DNA of 10,732 nt from Fervidifonticultor_A octavus_A (GTDB lineage: Bacteria; Sysuimicrobiota; Sysuimicrobiia; Sysuimicrobiales; Humicultoraceae). The stretch spans positions 1 to 10,732 of the forward strand of contig JAVKID010000097.1 of assembly GCA_031459655.1 (NCBI GenBank), written 5' to 3'. Of this stretch, positions 1 through 4,428 are shown piece after piece. A program made the translations under genes and the position numbers. The notes beneath the pieces were generated by a model. The model ran no database searches. It was not told the DNA's origin and was given only the letters and a program-made list of their open reading frames with translations. How positions within the stretch are numbered: the stretch's first letter is position 1; the number at the start of each line of letters is the position of its first letter.

Positions 1-420
1 GTCTTCGTCGCCGAGGAGCGTGGCGGCGGCCGCTACCTGTTGGGCGGGGTCCGGACCGACATCGTCAACGACGTGATGACGAAGTACGGGCAGCAGGCGC
101 TGCTCCGGGACCCCGCCGCCCGGCGGGCCATCGCCAGGTGGCTGTGGTCGCCCAGCCAGCGCGGGACCATCGTGCGCCCCGGACCGGGGCCGTACATGCT
201 CGAGGCGGTGGTGGACGAGTCGGGCCTCGTCCACGAGTTGCGGCTCTTCTACGACTGGGGGCAGGTCGGCAACCGCATCACCTTCGTGGTGGTGGGCGGA
301 CGGCCGTTCTGGCGCGAGGTCGTCAGCAACACTTCCTCGGAGGTCTCGGGGATGGGACGTGTGGACGGCCGGATGGTCCTCCAGGTCAGCAACCACTGCT
401 TGAACTGCCAGGCGCGGTAG
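1..420 (+). CDS. C-terminal part of an unrecognised protein (5' end outside the window)
   Basis: The frame is open from base 1 to a TAG at 418-420, giving 139 residues. A TTG at 40 could be a start, but the frame stays open upstream of it with no ribosome-binding site, so the gene most likely begins before the window. I do not recognise the family. The middle is rich in hydrophobic beta-strand-like stretches (MLEAVV, ITFVVVGG), followed by a Ser/Thr/Gly-rich segment. The protein ends in a CxxC pair (CLNC) three residues before its C-terminus, which could be a redox or metal site. No transmembrane segment is visible in this part. It converges with the small gene ending at 451, leaving 30 bases between them. 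High G/C at third positions supports real coding. Function unknown. Confidence 0.6.
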   Translation, partial: VFVAEERGGGRYLLGGVRTDIVNDVMTKYGQQALLRDPAARRAIARWLWSPSQRGTIVRPGPGPYMLEAVVDESGLVHELRLFYDWGQVGNRITFVVVGGRPFWREVVSNTSSEVSGMGRVDGRMVLQVSNHCLNCQAR

Positions 421-450
421 GCTGGGGGTCTTCGTCCCCGGACCGATCCG

Positions 451-732
451 TCAAGAGGGTCCATCCCGCAGTGACCGGGCGACCGGGGGAATCTCGTCGA
501 TCTTCTGTAGCCCGCGCAGCAGGCCCGGAGGCGGCCGCCACCCAATTCGGATCCGGAACGCCAGCTGCCCGCCCGACTGCTCGAAGAACCGGGGGGACGC
601 GTCGCACCCCAGTTGGCGGAGGCGGCTGACCAGCCGATCTTGGAGCTGCCAGCGTTCCACGTCGGTGCGCGGGCGGTAGGCCGTCGTGACTTCGGCCCAG
701 AGCAGGACCTGACGGACCGTGGCGATAGACAA
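451..732 (-). CDS. Small hypothetical protein, 93 aa
   Basis: This is an unrecognised short protein. The open frame extends further upstream (to 921), but that part lies antisense to the redox gene at 778 and is probably not translated. I chose the TTG at 732-730 because a purine-rich AAAGAGGG (742-735) lies just before it, though only 2 bases away, closer than usual. The residues from there on (IATVRQVLLWAEVTTAY, then an Arg/Gln/Leu-rich helix-like stretch, then FRIRIGW) look like a compact alpha/beta protein, and third positions are G/C rich. There is one Cys, no signal peptide and no membrane segment. The gene is divergent from the redox operon and shares a 45-base upstream region with it. 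It could be spurious: the start is weak and no family is recognised. Confidence 0.42.
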   Translation of the reverse strand: MSIATVRQVLLWAEVTTAYRPRTDVERWQLQDRLVSRLRQLGCDASPRFFEQSGGQLAFRIRIGWRPPPGLLRGLQKIDEIPPVARSLRDGPS

Positions 733-741
733 GACCCTCTT

Positions 742-750
742 TGCTACAAT
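742..750 (+). promoter_or_regulatory. Extended -10 promoter for the redox operon
   Basis: TGCTACAAT at 742-750 combines a TGn extension with TACAAT, a 5/6 match to the sigma-70 -10 box, in otherwise GC-rich DNA. No good -35 box lies 16-18 bases upstream, as expected for extended -10 promoters. Transcription would start near 757 and give a leader of about 20 bases before the ATG at 778. The site lies between the divergent start codons at 732 and 778. Confidence 0.5.
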
Positions 751-777
751 AGGCGCGGAGGCCGGACAGACCGTCCC

Positions 778-1128
778 ATGCGTATTGAATTCCTCTACTG
801 GGAGGATTGTCCTTCGCACGAAGAGGCGCTGGCACGGCTGCGCCAGGTGCTGGCTGAGGAAGGCCTGCCCGATGCGGTCGAGGTGATCCGCATCGACACG
901 CAGGCCGACGCGGAGCGCCACCGCTTCCCCGGATCCCCGACGATCCGCATCGACGGCGTCGACCTGCAGCCCGAGGGTGTCCAGGGCCGGGCCATGCTCA
1001 CCTGCCGCACGTACCTCACCGAGGCCGGCCGCCTCTCACCGCTGCCGACCACCACCATGATCCGGAGCGCGCTGCAGGCGCGCCGCCAGCACGACAAGGA
1101 GGTTCCCCATGCCGCTGGCTCTGCGTGA
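778..1128 (+). CDS. Small thioredoxin-fold protein with a single-Cys DCPSH motif
   Basis: A cytosolic protein of 116 residues with a thioredoxin-like layout. A first beta strand (RIEFLYW, residues 2-8) leads into the active-site motif D10-C11-P-S-H at the start of the first helix. The cis-Pro loop follows as PGSPTIRIDG (51-60), and then a conserved-looking C-terminal Cys in TCRTY (C76). It has one active-site Cys instead of CxxC. From memory it resembles a small bacterial family, often annotated as thioredoxin-like or as 'DF family (seleno)protein', in which this position can be Cys or Sec; that match is unchecked. The start is the ATG at 778, because the motif begins right after it and a promoter lies just upstream; GGAGG at 757-761 is far from it (16 bases). 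Its end overlaps the redoxin gene by 20 bases, so the two are probably co-translated. A role in thiol or metal/metalloid handling is inferred; the substrate is unknown. Confidence 0.75.
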   Translation: MRIEFLYWEDCPSHEEALARLRQVLAEEGLPDAVEVIRIDTQADAERHRFPGSPTIRIDGVDLQPEGVQGRAMLTCRTYLTEAGRLSPLPTTTMIRSALQARRQHDKEVPHAAGSA

Positions 1129-1642
1129 ACGTCTCATTCCATTCTCGCTGCCTGCCACGGACGGCACCGTCGTCTCCACCGACGAGTACGCCGACCGACC
1201 GATCCTCGCCGTGATCTTCTGGTGCAACCACTGCCCCTACGTGAAGGCGTGGGAAGATCGGGTGATCGCTCTCCAGCGTGAGTATGCGGGTCGGGGGGTT
1301 CAGTTCCTGCTGGTCAACTCCAACGATCCCGTGAAGTATCCCGAGGATTCGTTGGAAGCGATGCAGGCGCGCGCGCGGGAGAAGGCCTACCCGTTCCCCT
1401 ATCTCTTCGACGAGTCCCAGGAGATCGCTCGTCGCTTCGGCGCGACCCGGACGCCGGAGGTCTTCCTGTTCGACCGGGACCGGATCCTGCGCTACCACGG
1501 CGCCCCTGACGACAACTACGAGGACCCGGCGGCCGTGACCGCGCCCTACCTGCGCGATGCCATCGACGCCCTGCTGGCCGGCCGCGAACCAGCGGTGACG
1601 GCGACGCCGCCCCGAGGCTGCACGATCAAGTGGAAGGGCTGA
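1109..1642 (+). CDS. Thioredoxin-family redoxin (AhpC/TSA/TlpA-like) with CNHC active site
   Basis: A 177-residue redoxin. The N-terminal PFSLPATDG (11-19) is the usual beta-hairpin entry of peroxiredoxin/TlpA-like proteins. The active site is WCNHCPYV, with C39 and C42 forming the CxxC. The region 69-80 (VNSNDPVKYPED) is typical of this subgroup, the cis-Pro loop is TRTPEVF (P116), and the protein ends in PRGCTIKWKG with a third Cys at C171. It probably reduces or isomerises disulfides, or acts as a thiol peroxidase in the cytosol, since no signal peptide or membrane anchor is visible. The ATG at 1109 has a strong AAGGAGG (1096-1102) six bases upstream, inside the preceding gene. Length and motifs are normal for the family. 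It ends 12 bases before the converging dehydrogenase gene. Confidence 0.9.
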   Translation: MPLALRERLIPFSLPATDGTVVSTDEYADRPILAVIFWCNHCPYVKAWEDRVIALQREYAGRGVQFLLVNSNDPVKYPEDSLEAMQARAREKAYPFPYLFDESQEIARRFGATRTPEVFLFDRDRILRYHGAPDDNYEDPAAVTAPYLRDAIDALLAGREPAVTATPPRGCTIKWKG

Positions 1643-1660
1643 CCGACCAACCTGTCAGCC
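1637..1660. terminator. Inverted repeat at convergent gene ends, possible two-way terminator
   Basis: GGCTGAC (1637-1643) and GTCAGCC (1654-1660) form a perfect 7-bp inverted repeat with a 10-base loop. The left arm contains the TGA of the redoxin gene (1640-1642). The right arm contains the stop of the dehydrogenase gene on the other strand (1657-1655). The position between converging genes suits a bidirectional terminator, but neither side has a T-run, so it may act only as an RNA 3'-end stabiliser or be weak. Confidence 0.4.
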
Positions 1661-2656
1661 GCTGAGGTGCAGGACCGCGGCCGCGCGCAGCGCGCGGCGC
1701 TTGAGCCGCAGCAAGACGTCGTTGGCCGCCTCCAGCGGGAAGACCTCGACCTCCACGCGCACGGGGATCGCGGCCGCTGCGGCGAGGAAGTCGCGGGCGT
1801 CGGAGCGGGTCAGGTTGCTGACGGTGCGCAGGACTCGCTCCCCGTACAGCCTCGCATAGGGCATCTCGGGGATGCGGTCCATCGTCACGGCGTTGACGAC
1901 CACCGTGCCCCCCGGGCGGACGGCCTCCAGCGCCGCGGCGACCACCTCGCCGGCGGGCGCAAAGACGATCGCGCGGTCGAAGGGGCGCGGCGGCCGGGTA
2001 CCGGGCTCACCGAGCCAGGAGGCGCCCAGGGCTTCGGCGAGCGCCCGGTGTCCGGCGCCGCGCGTGACGACTCCGACCTCGCACCCCCAGGTCCGCGCCA
2101 CCTGGATGGCCAGGTGGGCCGAGGCGCCGAATCCGAAGAGGCCCACCCGTTCGCCGGGCTGAACGCCGGCGACCCGCAGCGCTCGGAAGCCGATGGCCCC
2201 GGCGCACAGGAGCGGCGCGGCGTGGGCCGGAGCGAAGACCTCCGGCACCGGCACCACAAACGCCGCCTTGGCCACGGCGTAGTCAGCGAACCCGCCGTCG
2301 GTGTCGTAGCCGGTGAAGCGCGCCCGTTCGCACAGGTTCTCCTCCCCGCGCCGGCACGCCGGGCACACCCCGTCCGCCCAGGCCAGCCAGGTCACCCCGA
2401 TGCGGGCGCCCACCATTGAGGCGTCCACCTCCGGCCCGATCCGGTCCACGACGCCCACGATCTGGTGGCCCAGGACCAGCGGCGACCGCCGCGCCGGCAG
2501 GTCGCCCTCCGCGATGTGGAGGTCGGTGTGGCAGACTCCGCACGCCGCCACGCGGATGCGGACTTCGCCTGGACCGGGCTCCGGGGGCTCGGCCGCCTCC
2601 AGGCGCAGGGGCGCCGTCTCGATGGGCGCGGGCGCCTGCAGGCGGGCGGCGCGCAT
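1655..2656 (-). CDS. Zinc-dependent alcohol dehydrogenase family protein
   Basis: A 333-residue medium-chain dehydrogenase that should oxidise an alcohol or reduce an aldehyde with NAD(P). The catalytic-zinc residues are visible: C42 and H43 in GVCHTD, H64 in GHQIVG, and C151 in LLCAG. The structural-zinc lobe is D95-x2-C98-x2-C101-x7-C109, so the usual first Cys is Asp. The Rossmann turn is GFGASAH (175-181), and ENLCERARFTGYDTDGGFA is typical of the subgroup called 'zinc-binding alcohol dehydrogenase family protein' (TIGR02822-like, from memory). Length is normal. The ATG at 2656 has no clear Shine-Dalgarno, but it lies 7 bases after the stop of the B3/4 gene, so translation is probably coupled. 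The starting sequence MRAARLQAP fits family N-termini. The physiological substrate cannot be read from sequence. Confidence 0.93.
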   Translation of the reverse strand: MRAARLQAPAPIETAPLRLEAAEPPEPGPGEVRIRVAACGVCHTDLHIAEGDLPARRSPLVLGHQIVGVVDRIGPEVDASMVGARIGVTWLAWADGVCPACRRGEENLCERARFTGYDTDGGFADYAVAKAAFVVPVPEVFAPAHAAPLLCAGAIGFRALRVAGVQPGERVGLFGFGASAHLAIQVARTWGCEVGVVTRGAGHRALAEALGASWLGEPGTRPPRPFDRAIVFAPAGEVVAAALEAVRPGGTVVVNAVTMDRIPEMPYARLYGERVLRTVSNLTRSDARDFLAAAAAIPVRVEVEVFPLEAANDVLLRLKRRALRAAAVLHLSG

Positions 2657-2663
2657 GGCGGGC

Positions 2664-3323
2664 TCAGCGCACGCCGGCCTGGACGATCCGGCCGCCGGCG
2701 AAGCGCGTCAGGCGCCCGGCGGTCGCGGCCACGTGCGCCTCCAGGCGCGCGGGCTCGTACGAAGACGGCGCGTAGATCAGCATCAGGCACCGGCGGGTGG
2801 CGCCGGTGATCATGGTCCGCTGTGAGTCGCTGGTCGGGCTCCCACACGGCCCCTCGTCATCGGCAGCCACCAGGCGGCCGTCTGCGGCGTACCACCCCTT
2901 GCCGATCGCCTCGTAGCCCTCCCCGGGGCGGCCCCGGCGCAACACGATCCCCCCGGTCGTGCGGTCCAGATCGTGCAGCCCGATCGGCAGGAGGAACTCC
3001 AGCGAGCAGAGGTTGCAGATGTCCACCAGCGAGTTGATGCGGGGTAGACCCCCTCCGCGCAGGACCCGGCGCAGCAGCGCCTCGGACGACGGCCGGAGTT
3101 TGGTCGGGTCGACGCCGATGCGGTGGTAGAGTTCGCGCGCGGGCCGCACGCCGCCGATACCGGAAGGCTCGCGGCCCGCGTACGCCTCCCGCAGCCGCGC
3201 CGAGACGGCCTCGATCTCGGCCCACACCCCGGGATCATGATCCCGCACCGTCACGGCGTCCGCCTCGACGACCCCCAGGCGCAGGTAGGACGCCACGGCA
3301 GGGTCGATCCTCACCTCGGTCAC
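2664..3323 (-). CDS. Stand-alone B3/4-domain protein (PheT-like)
   Basis: A 219-residue protein with the B3/4 fold otherwise found in the beta subunit of phenylalanyl-tRNA synthetase, where it edits mischarged Tyr-tRNA(Phe). Characteristic segments are YHRIGVDPTKLRPSSEALLRR (66-86), LPRINSLVDICNLCSLE (93-109), LPIGLHDLDR (112-121) and a C-terminal D-x-Q-R-T-MITG stretch (166-174). Stand-alone B3/4 proteins are often annotated as tRNA-binding or as unknown; trans-editing of aminoacyl-tRNA, or binding of free amino acids, is inference. The frame is open much further upstream (to 4094) but runs antisense to the lipoprotein gene. The GTG at 3323 is preferred because a purine-rich GGAGGGGGAG sits 5 bases before it. 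It is followed after 7 bases by the dehydrogenase gene and is probably co-transcribed with it. No signal peptide is visible. Confidence 0.88.
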   Translation of the reverse strand: MTEVRIDPAVASYLRLGVVEADAVTVRDHDPGVWAEIEAVSARLREAYAGREPSGIGGVRPARELYHRIGVDPTKLRPSSEALLRRVLRGGGLPRINSLVDICNLCSLEFLLPIGLHDLDRTTGGIVLRRGRPGEGYEAIGKGWYAADGRLVAADDEGPCGSPTSDSQRTMITGATRRCLMLIYAPSSYEPARLEAHVAATAGRLTRFAGGRIVQAGVR

Positions 3324-3328
3324 GCGGT

Positions 3329-3338
3329 CTCCCCCTCC
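3329..3338 (-). promoter_or_regulatory. Ribosome-binding site setting the B3/4 start
   Basis: On the minus strand GGAGGGGGAG ends 5 bases before the GTG at 3323-3321. It is the best purine block near the 5' end of this long open frame. It decides against the upstream in-frame ATG at 3356. Confidence 0.6.
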
Positions 3339-3368
3339 ACCCGGCCCCCAAGCCATCCTCCAACCGCC

Positions 3369-3397
3369 ATCATGCCGCAGCCGACATCCCTCCGCAA
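3369..3397 (-). promoter_or_regulatory. Weak candidate promoter for the B3/4-dehydrogenase pair
   Basis: In the divergent intergenic region (3324-3443), the minus strand carries TTGCGG (3397-3392), a 17-base spacer, then CATGAT (3374-3369). These match the sigma-70 consensus at 3/6 and 4/6. The spacing is ideal but the boxes are weak, so the call rests mainly on position, about 45 bases upstream of the start at 3323. Confidence 0.25.
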
Positions 3398-3443
3398 GGA
3401 CATCGCGGCAGGCGCCGGACCGTCTGACGGCGTAGTGGGAGGT

Positions 3444-3983
3444 ATGGCGCGCTGGATCCCGGCGGTCTGCGGGCTGCTTCTGGTGGCGGGGTGTGCCCGA
3501 TCGGCGGGCCTCCAGCTTCAGCCGTATGCCAGCGCGCCACACGGGTTTGTGGTCTCGCGCCCTGTTTCCTGGCACCTGGTGGAGACCGAGGCAGGCCAGC
3601 GGATCTGGTTCCTGCCGAAGCCGCCCCCAGAGGGTGAGGTGCCCGAGGCGCAGGCCACCGAGTTCATCGTGGTCATGACGCGGACCGCCGACGGACCGCT
3701 GCCGGAGTTCGAGGTCCGCCGCCTGGCCATGACCTTGCTGCCGATGCACGGGGTCTCGGGCTTTCAGCGCACGCCGGAGACCACCGAGCGCGTCGCCTGG
3801 TACCGCTTCGAACTCACCGGGTCCACCCGCGGCCGCGAGTGGGCCTCGCTCGGCCTCCTGGTTACGGGGCCGAGGCGGCTGCACTACGCGGTCTGCGCCG
3901 CGCCGCTGGAGGCGTGGCGCGAGCGCCAGACACTCTGCGAGGCCGTGCTCCGTTCGTTCCAGCCGGGAGACCTGGCCCACTGA
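3444..3983 (+). CDS. Small secreted lipoprotein, possibly with a PsbP/DcrB-like fold
   Basis: A 179-residue protein. It begins MARWIPAVCGLLLVAGC, a short charged start and hydrophobic core ending in a lipobox (VAGC). Signal peptidase II would cut before C17, leaving a lipid-anchored protein outside the cytoplasmic membrane. The mature part opens with PHGFVVSRPVSWHLVE, then alternates beta strands (EFIVVMTRTA, VAWYRFELTG, WASLGLLVTG) with a final helix before VLRSFQPGD. This 'region with xPxxW ... assessed by RSF near the end' pattern recalls PsbP/DcrB-type (DUF1795) lipoproteins; that resemblance is inference. The ATG at 3444 is chosen because it directly begins the signal peptide; GGGAGG lies only one base upstream, and an in-frame GTG at 3435 is an alternative. 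The gene is followed after 16 bases by the cNMP-binding gene. Two other Cys (C153, C163) in the mature part might form a disulfide. Confidence 0.72.
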   Translation: MARWIPAVCGLLLVAGCARSAGLQLQPYASAPHGFVVSRPVSWHLVETEAGQRIWFLPKPPPEGEVPEAQATEFIVVMTRTADGPLPEFEVRRLAMTLLPMHGVSGFQRTPETTERVAWYRFELTGSTRGREWASLGLLVTGPRRLHYAVCAAPLEAWRERQTLCEAVLRSFQPGDLAH

Positions 3984-3999
3984 GGGAGGGAACCCGCCC

Positions 4000-4428
4000 A
4001 TGCCGATGACGCGAAACCAGAAGGCCGACCTGCTGCGCCGTGTCGAGTTGTTCTCCGGCGTCTCGGCGAGGGCGCTGGGACTGATCGCGGACAAGACCGT
4101 CGAGGTGGCCTTCGAGCCCGGCCAGTATATCGTCCGCCAGGGTCAGGTCGGCACGGGATTCTACCTCATTGTCAGCGGAGGGGCCCGTGTGGTGCGCGGC
4201 GGTCAGGTCCTGGCCCGGCTGGGGCCGGGCGAGTGCTTCGGAGAACTCTCGGTCCTCGACCAGTCACCGAGGGTGGCGCATGTCCTCGCAGAGGAACCCA
4301 CGACCTGCCTGGCTCTGGCGTCCTGGGACTTCACGAAAGTGCTGGAGAAGAACCCGAAGATCGCCCTGGGGCTGCTGAGGATCCTGGCCCGCCGCCTGCG
4401 CGCGGCGACAGATCAACCGCACCATTGA
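4000..4428 (+). CDS. Single-domain cyclic-nucleotide-binding protein (Crp-like, no DNA-binding domain)
   Basis: A 142-residue protein made almost entirely of one cNMP-binding beta-roll. LLRRVELFSGVS (11-22) is the usual entry helix, VAFEPGQYIVRQGQVGTGFY (36-55) the first strands, and the phosphate-binding cassette is G-E-C-F-G81-E82-L-S-VLDQSP-R91-V-A. The Gly-Glu and the Arg that bind cyclic phosphate and ribose are present; the usual R-T/S-A is R-V-A. It ends with a helix (KVLEKNPKIALGLLRILARRL) where Crp proteins continue into a helix-turn-helix, which is absent. It is therefore likely a sensor or partner protein, not a transcription factor. GAGGGAGG just after the lipoprotein stop provides a Shine-Dalgarno, and the two genes form an operon. 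The 3' end overlaps the converging molybdopterin subunit gene by 16 bases. Confidence 0.88.
   Translation: MPMTRNQKADLLRRVELFSGVSARALGLIADKTVEVAFEPGQYIVRQGQVGTGFYLIVSGGARVVRGGQVLARLGPGECFGELSVLDQSPRVAHVLAEEPTTCLALASWDFTKVLEKNPKIALGLLRILARRLRAATDQPHH

Noticed and set aside
424..439. GGGG/CCCC hairpin between the convergent ends at 420 and 451
   Set aside because: The stem is only four pairs with a large unpaired loop and no T-run, common by chance in GC-rich DNA.
3324..4094. Upstream extension of the B3/4 frame
   Set aside because: It runs fully antisense to the lipoprotein gene and contains no domain; the purine block before 3323 marks the start.
4000..4428. Crp/Fnr transcription factor
   Set aside because: The protein stops after the C-helix; no helix-turn-helix domain follows in any frame.
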